A DNA stretch of 64,000 nucleotides from Streptomyces sp. G-G2 (lineage in GTDB: Bacteria; Actinomycetota; Actinomycetes; Streptomycetales; Streptomycetaceae), in contig NZ_JASISO010000002.1 in assembly GCF_030063135.1 (NCBI RefSeq), forward strand, positions 62,001 through 126,000, in the 5' to 3' direction. Made by a program: the position numbers and the translations under genes. Each line of letters begins with the position of its first letter. The stretch's first letter is position 1. The notes beneath the pieces were generated by a model. The model had not been told where the DNA came from, did not search any database, and saw only the letters and a program-made list of their open reading frames with translations. Of the stretch, positions 44,187 to 52,806 are shown piece by piece.

Positions 44187-45002
44187 GTGCACAGGACCGC
44201 GCACCTCTATGCGGCGATCGCGGCGGGCGGCTTCCGCCGCTACGCCACCTACGGAACGGCCACCGCGGCGGGGGTGTTCACCAACACCGTCTTCGGGTTC
44301 ATCGTCGCCTACACCTACATCGCGCTGTGGGACGAGCGGCCCGGCCTCGGTGGCTACGACCAGGCGCAGGCCCTGACCTTCGTATGGGTCAGCCAGTCCC
44401 TGCTCGCCGCGGGGGCGCTCATTGGCGGCGGCTTCCAGGAGGAGATCCAGGAGCGCATCCGGACGGGTGACATCGCCGTCGACCTCTACCGGCCCGCGGA
44501 CCTCCAGATGTGGTGGCTGGCCGCCGATCTGGGTCGCGCGGGCTTCCAGTTGCTGGGCCGCGGGGTGGTTCCGCTGGTCGCGGGGGCGCTCGCCTTCCAG
44601 CTCGCGCTGCCGAGCGCGCCGGGGCGCTGGCTGCTCTTCCTGCTGTCCGTACTGCTCGGCCTGGTGGTCAGCTTCGCGCTGCGCTTCCTGCTCGGGCTGT
44701 TCGCGTTCTGGCTGCTGGACGGGTCGGGCATCAACATGGTCGCGACCCTCGTCTCCATCTTCTTCTCCGGGATGCTGCTCCCGCTGACCGTCTTCCCGGG
44801 CGGCTTCGGCGAGGTGGTCCGGATGCTGCCCTGGTCGGCGATGCTCCAGGTGCCGCTGGACGTGCTGATGGGCCGGCACGCGGGGGCCGGGAGCGCGGTG
44901 CGGGCGCTGGGGTTCCAGGCCGCGTGGGCGGCTGTGCTCCTGGGGGCCGGCCGGCTGCTCCAGTCCGCCGCGACGCGCAAGGCGGTGGTCCAGGGTGGTT
45001 GA
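44187..45002 (+). CDS. ABC-2 type permease (first)
   Basis: 271 residues with about six transmembrane helices; the family is the DUF990-like ABC2_membrane_6 group. GTG at 44187 has a strong GGGAGGA RBS. Its last bases overlap the second permease by 8 bp. Together with the second permease and the ATPase it forms an export system of unknown substrate. Confidence 0.85.
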   Translation: MHRTAHLYAAIAAGGFRRYATYGTATAAGVFTNTVFGFIVAYTYIALWDERPGLGGYDQAQALTFVWVSQSLLAAGALIGGGFQEEIQERIRTGDIAVDLYRPADLQMWWLAADLGRAGFQLLGRGVVPLVAGALAFQLALPSAPGRWLLFLLSVLLGLVVSFALRFLLGLFAFWLLDGSGINMVATLVSIFFSGMLLPLTVFPGGFGEVVRMLPWSAMLQVPLDVLMGRHAGAGSAVRALGFQAAWAAVLLGAGRLLQSAATRKAVVQGG

Positions 45003-45927
45003 CACGAACGTACGCGACGCGCCTCTGCCGGGGGCGGGGGACGGGTCCGGCTCCGGGTCCGGGTCCGGGTCCGGCCTCGGCCCGGTGTCCGGCCTCGGCG
45101 AGCGGCTCGGGTTCTGGCGGCAGGCGGCCGAGGGCCTGCGCGGCTACGGCCTGATCGTGGCGATGTGGGTCCGGGCGACCATGACCTACCGCTCGTCCTT
45201 CCTCATCGCCCTCTTCGGCAACGGGGTGGGCAGCCTGCTCGACTTCGTCGCGATCTTCATCATGTTCCGGCACGTGAGCGTCCTCGGCGGCTTCACGCTC
45301 CCCGAGATCGCCCTGCTGTACGGGTCCTGTTCGGCCTCGCTGGGCCTGGCGGACCTGCTGCTCGGCAACACCGACCGGATCGGCGTCCGGATCCGCGACG
45401 GCTCCCTCGACACCATGCTCGTCCGCCCGGTGCCGGTGCTCGCGCAGGTCGCGGCGGACCGGTTCGCGCTGCGTCGCCTGGGCCGGGTGGTGCAGGGACT
45501 CGGCGTGCTGGCCTGGGCGTTGTCGGCGCTGGACGTGCAGTGGACGGCGGGGCGGGTGCTGCTGGTGCCGGTGATGGTGGTGGCCGGGGCCGCGATCTTC
45601 GGCGCGGTGATGGTGGCGGGCGCGGCGTTCCAGTTCGTCGCCGGGGACGCGGCCGAGGTGCAGAACTCCTTCACGTACGGCGGCAACACGATGCTCCAGT
45701 ACCCGCCGAGCGTCTTCGGCAAGGAGCTGCTGCGCGGCGTCACCTTCGTGGTGCCGCTGGCCTTCGTGAACTGGCTGCCCGCGCTCCACGTCCTGGGGCG
45801 GCCGGACCCGTTGGGGCTGCCGGGCTGGGTGGCGTACGTGAGCCCGCTGGTCGCGGTGCTGGTGCTCGTACCGGCGGCGCTGGCGTGGCGGGCGGCGTTG
45901 CGGTCGTACCGAAGTACGGGGAGCTGA
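44995..45927 (+). CDS. ABC-2 type permease (second)
   Basis: 310 residues. A cytoplasmic N-terminus containing a GSGSGSGSGLG run (from tandem TCCGGG repeats) precedes about six transmembrane helices and a conserved stretch ALLYGSCSASLGLADLLLGNTDRIGVRIRDGSLD. GTG at 44995 overlaps the first permease, but a start nearer the first helix is possible. Followed by the ATPase gene. Confidence 0.83.
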   Translation: MVDTNVRDAPLPGAGDGSGSGSGSGSGLGPVSGLGERLGFWRQAAEGLRGYGLIVAMWVRATMTYRSSFLIALFGNGVGSLLDFVAIFIMFRHVSVLGGFTLPEIALLYGSCSASLGLADLLLGNTDRIGVRIRDGSLDTMLVRPVPVLAQVAADRFALRRLGRVVQGLGVLAWALSALDVQWTAGRVLLVPVMVVAGAAIFGAVMVAGAAFQFVAGDAAEVQNSFTYGGNTMLQYPPSVFGKELLRGVTFVVPLAFVNWLPALHVLGRPDPLGLPGWVAYVSPLVAVLVLVPAALAWRAALRSYRSTGS

Positions 45928-46021
45928 CACGGGTGCGGATGTGAACGCGGATGTGAACGCGGATGCGGATGTGGAGAGGGAGCGGAGTGCCGATGCGGGC
46001 GAGGAAACAGGGAGGTGTGCC
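45928..46021 (+). repeat. Tandem GATGTGAACGCG-type repeats
   Basis: Between the permease and ATPase genes, units of GCGGATGTGAAC recur three to four times (45935-45972). It is in frame with a possible longer N-terminus (from 45941) that I reject as low-complexity. Confidence 0.5.
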
Positions 46022-46990
46022 ATGGAACCGCTGATCGAGCTGGCCGACGTACGGAAGGTCTTCGACGTACGGCGCCGCACGGGGCTGCTGCGCCGGGAGA
46101 AACGGCAGGTCAAGGCCGTGGACGGGCTCAGCTTCGAGATCGCGCGGGGGGAGATGGTCGGCTACATCGGGCCCAACGGCGCCGGGAAGTCCACCACGAT
46201 CAAGATGCTGACCGGCATCCTGACGCCCAGCGGCGGCCTGTTGCGGGTCGCGGGCATCGATCCGGCGCGCGAGCGGACGCGGCTGGCGCACCGGATCGGC
46301 GTGGTGTTCGGGCAGCGCACCACGCTGTGGTGGGACCTGCCGCTGAAGGACTCGTACGGGCTGATGCGGCGGATGTACCGGATCCCGGCCGACCGTTTCC
46401 GCGCCAATCTGGAGCGGTGTGTGGAGCGGCTGGACCTGGGTGCGCTGCTCGACGTACCGGTCCGTCAGCTGTCGCTGGGGCAGCGGATGCGCGGGGACAT
46501 CGCGGCGGCGCTGCTGCACGATCCGGACGTGCTGTACCTGGACGAGCCGACGATCGGCCTGGACGTGGTGAGCAAGGCGAAGGTGCGCGGTTTCCTGCGG
46601 GAGCTGAACCGGGAGCAGGGCACCACCGTGCTGCTGACCACGCACGACCTCCAGGACATCGAGCAGTTGTGCGAGCGGGTGATGGTGATCGACCACGGGC
46701 GGCTGGTCTACGACGGCGCGCTCGCCGGACTGCACGCGGCGGGGCCGGACGGGGGCGGCGGCGAGCGGACGCTGGTGGTGGACCTGGAGCGGGACCTGCC
46801 GCCCATCACGGTGCCGGGCGCGCGGGTGGTGAAGGTGGAGGGGCCGCGGCAGTGGCTGGCCTTCCCGGCGGCGGAGTCGGCGGCTCCGCTGGTGGCGGCG
46901 GTGGCGGCCCGGTATCCGCTGGTGGACCTGTCGGTACGGGAACCGGACATCGAGGACGTGATCGCGCGGATGTACGCGGGGCGGGAGTAG
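46022..46990 (+). CDS. ABC-2 transporter ATPase
   Basis: 322 residues. Walker A GPNGAGKST, Q-loop GQRTTLWW, signature LSLGQRMRGDIAAAL, Walker B VLYLDEPTIGLD and switch LLTTHDLQDIEQL are all present. The C-terminal 75 residues form the extra domain of DrrA-like exporters. ATG at 46022 is chosen over the repeat-encoded N-terminal extension beginning at 45941. Energises the two upstream permeases. Confidence 0.92.
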   Translation: MEPLIELADVRKVFDVRRRTGLLRREKRQVKAVDGLSFEIARGEMVGYIGPNGAGKSTTIKMLTGILTPSGGLLRVAGIDPARERTRLAHRIGVVFGQRTTLWWDLPLKDSYGLMRRMYRIPADRFRANLERCVERLDLGALLDVPVRQLSLGQRMRGDIAAALLHDPDVLYLDEPTIGLDVVSKAKVRGFLRELNREQGTTVLLTTHDLQDIEQLCERVMVIDHGRLVYDGALAGLHAAGPDGGGGERTLVVDLERDLPPITVPGARVVKVEGPRQWLAFPAAESAAPLVAAVAARYPLVDLSVREPDIEDVIARMYAGRE

Positions 46991-47079
46991 CGGGGAAGGG
47001 TGACGCGGTTCACGGCCACCAGCTCCCTTGTCCCCGGGACCACTTCGGTTCGGGCGGTCGTCTGCATAGGCTGTGCCAT

Positions 47080-47802
47080 ATGAGTGAAGAGCGGCCGGAG
47101 AAGCCGTTGCCGGAGAAGCGGTTGCCCGATCTGCGGGCGTCCGACGCCGACCGGGAGCGAGTGGTGGAGCGGCTGCGCGATGCCGTCGCCGAGGGCCGCA
47201 TCGACATGGACGAGTTCGAGGAGCGGCTGGAGGCGGCCTACAGGTCCCGTACGTACGCCGAACTGGCGCCCCTGACCAGCGATCTTCCGGCGGTCCCGGG
47301 CCAGGAGCCGGCGGGAGCGGTCGCGCCGCATCCGGTCTCGTTCGCCAAGGCGCCCCTGCCCTCCTCGGGTAGGGACACGTCCTCGGGGGAGTCCTGGCCC
47401 GCGCGGATCGGCGGCCGGGGAACGTCGGCGGCCGGTGTGGCGATCATGTCCGCCTTCCAGCGCAAGGGGCACTGGACGGTGCCCGCGCACTTCACCGCGG
47501 TGGCGTTCTGGGGCGGTGGCCAGATCGACCTGCGCGAGGCCCGGTTCGAGACGCGCGAGGTCGTGATCAACTGCGTCGCGGTCATGGGCGGCATCGAGAT
47601 CATCGTGCCGCCGGGCGTGGAGGTCGACGTACGGGGCATCGGCGTGATGGGCGCCTTCGACCACCGGGAGATGGCGGTTCCCGCGGAACCAGGCGCCCCG
47701 CGGGTGGTCGTGAACGGCCTGGCCTTCTGGGGCGGCGTCGAAGTGAAGCAGAAGCCGCGCAAGCTGCCGCGCGGTGAGCGCTCGCGGCGCAAGGAGCTGT
47801 AG
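47080..47802 (+). CDS. DUF1707 / LiaF-like C-terminal protein
   Basis: 240 residues. The N-terminal DUF1707 (SHOCT-like) module reads DLRASDADRERVVERLRDAVAEGRIDMDEFEERLEAAYRSRTYAELAPLTSDLP. The C-terminal half (about 150-230) is a beta-solenoid of the LiaF/DUF2154 type (GHWTVPAHFTAVAFWGGGQIDLREA, EVDVRGIGVMGAF). No membrane helix. Such proteins are often envelope-stress-linked regulators; its precise role is unknown. Confidence 0.85.
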   Translation: MSEERPEKPLPEKRLPDLRASDADRERVVERLRDAVAEGRIDMDEFEERLEAAYRSRTYAELAPLTSDLPAVPGQEPAGAVAPHPVSFAKAPLPSSGRDTSSGESWPARIGGRGTSAAGVAIMSAFQRKGHWTVPAHFTAVAFWGGGQIDLREARFETREVVINCVAVMGGIEIIVPPGVEVDVRGIGVMGAFDHREMAVPAEPGAPRVVVNGLAFWGGVEVKQKPRKLPRGERSRRKEL

Positions 47803-47920
47803 GCCCGGCATCACGCGGCTGTGACGTGGGGACACGCCGGGTGTCGGCGGGAACTCCACGGCCGCCCCGGGAGTCGGATGCTATGCAGACAAACCGGCGC
47901 CCCCGGGGAAGGCAGGACCC

Positions 47921-49333
47921 GTGAACGACACAGGCACGAACCCGACCGCTGACAGGGAGAGGGAGACGGAAGCTGACCGGAGACAGCGGTCGGCAGCGCC
48001 CTCGGTTCCTCCCTCGGGGCCTCCCTCGGACCCGCCTCCGGGTCCTCCCTCGGGGCCTCCGTCCGGCCTGTTCGTGTTCAACGCGGCGGACGAGGAGCGG
48101 CAGCGCGGCGTCCGCCGGATGAAGACCACCGCCACCGGCCTGCTCGTCCTGGTCGCGCTGGTCTACGTATTCGCCACATGGGCCCAGCACGCGGGCGGCG
48201 GGGGCGGCTGGGCGGGCTATGTCGCGGCCGCGGCCGAGGCGGGCATGGTCGGCGCGCTCGCGGACTGGTTCGCGGTCACCGCCCTCTTCCGGCGCCCGCT
48301 CGGCCTGCCGATCCCGCACACCGCGATCATTCCGACCAAGAAGGACCAGCTCGGAGTCTCCCTCGGGGAGTTCGTCGGCGAGAACTTCCTGTCCGCCGAC
48401 GTCGTCCGTACGCGCCTGCACGCGCTCGGCATCGGTGGCCGCGTGGGCGCCTGGCTGGCCGATCCCGCACACGCCGACCGGGTCACCGACGAGCTGGCGA
48501 CCGCGCTGCGCGGCGCGCTGACCGTCCTGCGCGACTCCGACGTACAGGCCGTCGTCGGCGAGGCCATCACGCGGCGCGCCGAGACCGCCGAGATCGCGCC
48601 GGGCGTCGGCAAGACCCTGGAGCGGATCGTCGCGGACGGCGGGCACCGGCGGGCCGTGGACCTGGTGTGCGTGAAGGCGCACGACTGGCTGGTCACGCAC
48701 GGGGAGTCGGTGATGGACGCGGTCCAGGGCGGGGCGCCCGGCTGGACCCCCCGGTTCGTCGACCGGAAGATCGGCGACCGGGTGTACAAGGAACTGCTGC
48801 GGTTCGTCACGGAGATGCGCGACATGCCGCACCACCCGGCGCGCGGCGCCGTGGACCGGTTCTTGAGCGACTTCGCGGCCGACCTCCAGTCGGACACGGA
48901 CACCCGGGCCCGGGTCGAGCGGCTCAAGTCCGAGGTCCTGGCGCGCGGCGAGGTCCAGGACATCATCGCGTCGGCGTGGTCGGCGGTCCGCTCGATGATC
49001 CTCTCGGCGGCGGAGGACGAGCGCAGCGAACTGCGCCTGCGGGTGCGCGCCTCCCTTCTTTCCCTCGGCTCCCGCCTGGCGACGGACGGCCGCCTGCAGG
49101 CGAAGGTGGAGGGCTGGATCGAGGGCGCGGTGGTGTACGTCGTGACGACGTACCGGGCCGAGATCACCTCGCTGATCACGGACACGGTGGCCGGCTGGGA
49201 CGCGGAACACACCTCGCGCAAGATCGAGGCCCACATCGGCCGCGACCTCCAGTTCATCCGCATCAACGGCACGGTGGTCGGCGCCCTGGCGGGCCTCCTG
49301 ATCTACACGGTGAGCCAGGCACTGGGGGCGTAG
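47921..49333 (+). CDS. DUF445-family membrane protein
   Basis: 470 residues. A Pro/Ser-rich N-terminal tail with repeats (SDPPPGPPSGPPSG) is followed by a transmembrane helix, then the DUF445 signature WAGYVAAAAEAGMVGALADWFAVTALFRRPLGLPIPHTAIIP, a large helical cytoplasmic body, and a last transmembrane helix (VVGALAGLLIYTVSQAL). Function unknown; the family is widespread in actinobacteria. GTG at 47921. A G-rich repeat follows the stop. Confidence 0.87.
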   Translation: MNDTGTNPTADRERETEADRRQRSAAPSVPPSGPPSDPPPGPPSGPPSGLFVFNAADEERQRGVRRMKTTATGLLVLVALVYVFATWAQHAGGGGGWAGYVAAAAEAGMVGALADWFAVTALFRRPLGLPIPHTAIIPTKKDQLGVSLGEFVGENFLSADVVRTRLHALGIGGRVGAWLADPAHADRVTDELATALRGALTVLRDSDVQAVVGEAITRRAETAEIAPGVGKTLERIVADGGHRRAVDLVCVKAHDWLVTHGESVMDAVQGGAPGWTPRFVDRKIGDRVYKELLRFVTEMRDMPHHPARGAVDRFLSDFAADLQSDTDTRARVERLKSEVLARGEVQDIIASAWSAVRSMILSAAEDERSELRLRVRASLLSLGSRLATDGRLQAKVEGWIEGAVVYVVTTYRAEITSLITDTVAGWDAEHTSRKIEAHIGRDLQFIRINGTVVGALAGLLIYTVSQALGA

Positions 49334-49376
49334 GGGGTGTGTAGGGGTGTACGGGCGTAGGGGCGTACGGGCGGGC
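49325..49376 (+). repeat. G-run repeats with quadruplex potential
   Basis: At and just after the DUF445 stop, runs of three to five G alternate with CGTA/TGTA spacers (GGGGGCGTAGGGGGTGTG..., GGGGTGTACGGGCGTAGGGG). At least seven runs of three or more G occur in 52 bases, which could fold as a G-quadruplex in the RNA. Confidence 0.5.
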
Positions 49377-49445
49377 TCGCCCCCGGCCGCGCATCCCCGG
49401 CCCCGCGTCGTCCGGCCCGCCCCCGCCAGGGGCCCCGCCGCGGGG

Positions 49446-49745
49446 TCAGGCGCGGTCCGCCACCGCCCAGGAGGCGGCGGCGACCACACCAGCCGCGCCG
49501 AACACCGCGGGCCACGCGCCGATCTTCTTCGCCAGCGGGTGCGAACCGGCGAAGCCGGCCAGGTACAGGGCGCCGAGGCCGGCCGCCGCCGGGGCCCCGG
49601 CGCGGCGGTGCCACTCGCGCCCGGCCACGAGCCCGGCCGTACCGAGTACGACCCCGCCCAGCGGCCGCTTCCGCGTCCAGCGCGCGACGGTGTACCCGCC
49701 GACCAGCCCCGCCGCGGCCACTACCGAACTCGGTACCCGTGCCAT
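49446..49745 (-). CDS. Small membrane protein
   Basis: 99 residues with about three short hydrophobic helices (SVVAAAGLVGGYTVA, GAPAAAGLGALYLAGFAG, WPAVFGAAGVVAAASWAVA) separated by basic stretches. ATG at 49745 is chosen because GGAGGGA lies eight bases upstream; the ATG at 49751 would be too close. Function unknown. Confidence 0.65.
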   Translation of the reverse strand: MARVPSSVVAAAGLVGGYTVARWTRKRPLGGVVLGTAGLVAGREWHRRAGAPAAAGLGALYLAGFAGSHPLAKKIGAWPAVFGAAGVVAAASWAVADRA

Positions 49746-49790
49746 GTCCATTCCCTCCGCCGTACGGACGTCCTACGCTTCCTCCCGAGG

Positions 49791-49955
49791 CTAACGCGAC
49801 CGCCGCGCCAGCCGCCGGGCACCCACCGCCCCGAGCAGCAGCACGGCCCCGCCCACGACGCCGGGCGGGACGCCTGGCGGGAGTACGGCGACCACGCCCA
49901 GCACCAGCAGGAACGCCACGGCGCACGCGCCGACCGCCCGCAGGGATCCGTCCAC
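49791..49955 (-). CDS. 54-residue two-helix membrane protein
   Basis: A short frame with a GGGAGGG Shine-Dalgarno five bases before GTG at 49955. It encodes two hydrophobic helices (AVGACAVAFLLVLGVVAVL and GVVGGAVLLLGAVGA) and a RRLARRSR tail. It is followed 45 bp later by another small membrane-protein gene on the same strand. Below usual length cut-offs but well formed. Confidence 0.65.
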   Translation of the reverse strand: MDGSLRAVGACAVAFLLVLGVVAVLPPGVPPGVVGGAVLLLGAVGARRLARRSR

Positions 49956-50195
49956 GCAGGCCCTCCCTCACGAGACATGAGCCCGCGTCACGGGCCCGTC
50001 ACCCTGACAACGCCCCACGCCCGCTCCTGACACGCCCGCGCGCCACACGCACCAGGCGGCGGGAACCGCCCCATACCACCGGGAACAGCCGGAATCTCCC
50101 GATCGAGGGATGCGCCACACCAGGCAACCACCGGGGCGTAGATTCGCTCTCCGGAGGAGACAACCCACCCAGCCCACCCCGAGGAGCGGACACCC

Positions 50196-50753
50196 GTGAT
50201 CTGCTACGGACCGGCCGTCCTCGACCTGACGGACGAACTGGTCGACACCTACGCCGACGTCTTTTCCGGCCCGCCGTGGAACGAAGGTGAAGAAACCATT
50301 CGCCAGTTCGCGGCCCGGCTCCTGTCGGACACCCGCCGCCGTGGTTTCCGTACCGCCTTCGCCCAGACCGCGACCGGCATCGACGGCTTCGCCACCGCCT
50401 GGCTGACCCGCGCGCCCTTCCCGGCCGACCGCGGCTACGCCCAGGTCACCGCCCAGCTCGGGCGCGCCCGCGTCCGAAGGCTCCTCGTCGACGCCCTGGA
50501 GGTCGACGAACTCGCCGTACGCCGCCACGCCCGCGGCCAGGGCACCGGCCGCGCCCTGCTCGCCGAGATCACCGCCGACGCCCCGGACCGCCGCGCCTGG
50601 CTGCTCACCGCCCGCGCCGCCACCGACACCGTCGCCACCTACCGCAGGCTCGGCTGGCACGAGGTGACCCCGCTTCCCGGCACCGAGAACGCGGTCATCG
50701 TCTTCCTCGCTCCCGACCACCCCGAGGCGGCCTCCGCGACCGCCGCGGCCTGA
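50196..50753 (+). CDS. GNAT-family N-acetyltransferase
   Basis: 185 residues. Acetyl-CoA-binding motif A is LEVDELAVRRHARGQGTGRALLAEI, followed by TARAATDTVATYRRLGWHEVTPLPG. The substrate is unknown. GAGGAGCGGACACCC precedes the GTG. Cytosolic. Confidence 0.87.
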   Translation: MICYGPAVLDLTDELVDTYADVFSGPPWNEGEETIRQFAARLLSDTRRRGFRTAFAQTATGIDGFATAWLTRAPFPADRGYAQVTAQLGRARVRRLLVDALEVDELAVRRHARGQGTGRALLAEITADAPDRRAWLLTARAATDTVATYRRLGWHEVTPLPGTENAVIVFLAPDHPEAASATAAA

Positions 50754-50788
50754 CGCTTGCCCCCACCCCCGCCGGGCATACCGGCAGC

Positions 50789-51778
50789 ATGATCACCGAA
50801 TTCGCCCCGCTCGCCCGGCGCCAGCTGAACCTGGCCACCTACCACCAGCTCAAGGCCGCCCGCGTCCCCGCCGCCACCATCACCGGCCGCACCCGCCCGG
50901 GCGGCCCCTGGCAGCGCCTCCTGCCCCGCGTCTACCTCCTGCAGACCGGGCCGCCGGACACCCGCCAACGGGCCCTTTCCGCCGTCCTGTACGCCGCCCA
51001 GCCCGCCCGGGACGCCCCCCTCGCCGGTACCACCGCCGCCCTCACCGGCGGAGCCGCCCTGGCCCTGCTCGGCGTACGGGACGCCCCCGCGGCCCCCATC
51101 GACGTACTGGTCCGGGCCCCGCGCACCCTCGCCCCCGCCCCCGGAGTCCGGCCCCGGACGATTTCCCGCTGGCCCGCCTCGATCACCGTCTCCGGCATCC
51201 CGAGCACCCGGCCGCTGCGCGCGGCCGCCGACTTCGAGGCCCGGGCCGATGACCCGGACCTGGTCCGCTCGGTCCTGGCGAACGTCGTCCAGGCCGGCTG
51301 GTGCCACCCCCACGACCTCCACGTCGAACTCCGGGCCTCCCGCACCCTCGCCCGCCCCGCCGTCCGCGGCGCGGCGGCCGAACTGGTGGCGGGCGTCCGC
51401 TCGATCGCCGAGGCCCGCGCCCGCGACACCCTCACGGCCACGGACCTCCCCGTCCCCCTGTGGAACGCCCGCCTCCACACCCCCGACGGCACCTTCCTGG
51501 CCAGCCCGGACGCGTACTGGCCGGACGAGGGCGTGGCCCTGGAGATCGACTCGGCGGAGTACCACTACACGCGCGACGCCTGGCAGGCCACGCTCCGCCG
51601 CCGCCTCCGCCTGGAGGCCCACGGCATCCTCGTGGTCAGCGCGACCCCGTCGATGATCCGCGACACACCCAAGGAGGTCACCGCGGCCCTCCGCACCCTC
51701 CTGACCCTGGCCACCACCCGCCCCGCCCCACCCACAGCCACCCCGCGCGACCACCACCAGCTGGAGCTGCCCCTTTAG
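50789..51778 (+). CDS. AbiEi-like/DUF559-type protein beside the restriction island
   Basis: 329 residues. The N-terminal part (QLNLATYHQLKAARVPAATI...WQRLLPRVYLL) resembles the winged-helix/AbiEi antitoxin-like domain of many actinobacterial proteins. The C-terminal part (PDAYWPDEGVALEIDSAEYHYTRDAWQATLRRRLRLEAHGILVVSATP) fits the VSR/DUF559 endonuclease-like fold, with Asp/Glu in VALEID as possible metal ligands. Whether it is a nuclease is unknown. It marks the left edge of the A/T-richer island but has host-like composition. Confidence 0.65.
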   Translation: MITEFAPLARRQLNLATYHQLKAARVPAATITGRTRPGGPWQRLLPRVYLLQTGPPDTRQRALSAVLYAAQPARDAPLAGTTAALTGGAALALLGVRDAPAAPIDVLVRAPRTLAPAPGVRPRTISRWPASITVSGIPSTRPLRAAADFEARADDPDLVRSVLANVVQAGWCHPHDLHVELRASRTLARPAVRGAAAELVAGVRSIAEARARDTLTATDLPVPLWNARLHTPDGTFLASPDAYWPDEGVALEIDSAEYHYTRDAWQATLRRRLRLEAHGILVVSATPSMIRDTPKEVTAALRTLLTLATTRPAPPTATPRDHHQLELPL

Positions 51779-51819
51779 GGGTGTATGTCCGAGCCTCGTC
51801 GCGCCAGTTCGTCAATTGA

Positions 51820-52806
51820 GTGCGAGAAATGCTCGAACATGATCGTAATCTGATCGCCATGATGACGAGTGATGCACTTTTCGGTGACGACCTCGAGCCC
51901 TCGGGGGAACGGAGCGGGGACGGAAGGCTGGACCGGGTGGCTGCCTGGTTCGCATGTCAGCCCGATCTGCAGAATCGTTTTTCCGCAATTTTGAGGAGAT
52001 CGATCGACGAGGTCCTGGATGGTCAGCAGACTGGTCGGTACGACCTCGATGCCCCCAATGTGGCCAAGACCGAGAAGACCTATCTGGGCACCAAGGTCGA
52101 AATCATCTGTCAAGCGGAATTCGGTCTTTCGCGAGGTTCCAAGTTGGACTACAGCGTTGCTGGAGTCGACGTTGATGCAAAATTCTCGCTCACTGGAGCC
52201 TGGATGATCCCCGTCGAGGCAATGGGGCATATCTGCCTCGTGATGTCCGCCGACGACGCCGCGTCATCCTTCCAGGTCGGCCTGGTGCACATACAGGATG
52301 AAGTGCTGACGAATCGTGGAAATCGCGACGGGAAGAGGTCCATATCCGCGCGAGGGCGCTCTGCCATTCACTGGATGGTTCGGAACGGTGTGCTGGCCCC
52401 GAATGTTCTGCTCCGACTGGATGTGGAAACTCGTCGCAGAATCGAATCGGTGCCGGCGGGTCAGCAGCGAGTGAATCAAGTTTTTATGCTTGTGCAAGGA
52501 ACGGTGGTCGATCGCAACGTCATCGCGACGGTCGCTCGTCAGTTGGACGCGCCGAAGCGAGTTCGTGATGCTCGTAATCAGCTGCGGGCGGAGGGCATCA
52601 TCATCCTCGGACACCAGAATGACAGCCCCGCCATCGCGCGGATGCTGGGACTCGAGGTTCCCGTCAAAGGGACCTGGGTCGCCGCACCACTCGCTGTGGC
52701 GCAGCCGGGGGACACCCGACCCGGCGCGATCATCGAAGGGAAGATCTACGTCGTAGCGAAGCCGGGTGAGGACCGAGTGCCTGTGCCTACGACCCTTCGG
52801 TTCTGA
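51820..52806 (+). CDS. NaeI-family type II restriction endonuclease
   Basis: 328 residues. Close in pattern to NaeI (type IIE, recognises GCCGGC): KTEKTYLGTKVEI, LDYSVAGVDVDAKFS, GAWMIPVEAMGHICLV, and the C-terminal effector half RVNQVFMLVQG...VIATVARQ...LRAEGIIILGHQ. With NaeI numbering in parentheses, the catalytic set is intact: Glu94 (E70), Asp110 (D86), Asp119 (D95), Lys121 (K97), with identical spacing. At the ligase-like motif VLDG (65-68), Val replaces NaeI Leu43 and is not Lys, so nuclease rather than topoisomerase activity is expected. Start codon uncertain (GTG 51820, ATG 51829 or 51859). Base composition is A/T-richer. It overlaps the methylase 3' end by 20 bp. Confidence 0.9.
   Translation: MREMLEHDRNLIAMMTSDALFGDDLEPSGERSGDGRLDRVAAWFACQPDLQNRFSAILRRSIDEVLDGQQTGRYDLDAPNVAKTEKTYLGTKVEIICQAEFGLSRGSKLDYSVAGVDVDAKFSLTGAWMIPVEAMGHICLVMSADDAASSFQVGLVHIQDEVLTNRGNRDGKRSISARGRSAIHWMVRNGVLAPNVLLRLDVETRRRIESVPAGQQRVNQVFMLVQGTVVDRNVIATVARQLDAPKRVRDARNQLRAEGIIILGHQNDSPAIARMLGLEVPVKGTWVAAPLAVAQPGDTRPGAIIEGKIYVVAKPGEDRVPVPTTLRF

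Noticed and set aside
45941..46021. 27-residue N-terminal extension of the ABC-2 ATPase
   Set aside because: Encoded by a tandem DNA repeat with no RBS; the internal ATG at 46022 gives the standard family N-terminus.
51820..52806. NaeI-like protein as a topoisomerase
   Set aside because: The residue at the NaeI Leu43 position is Val, not Lys, so the ligase/topoisomerase-type motif is incomplete.
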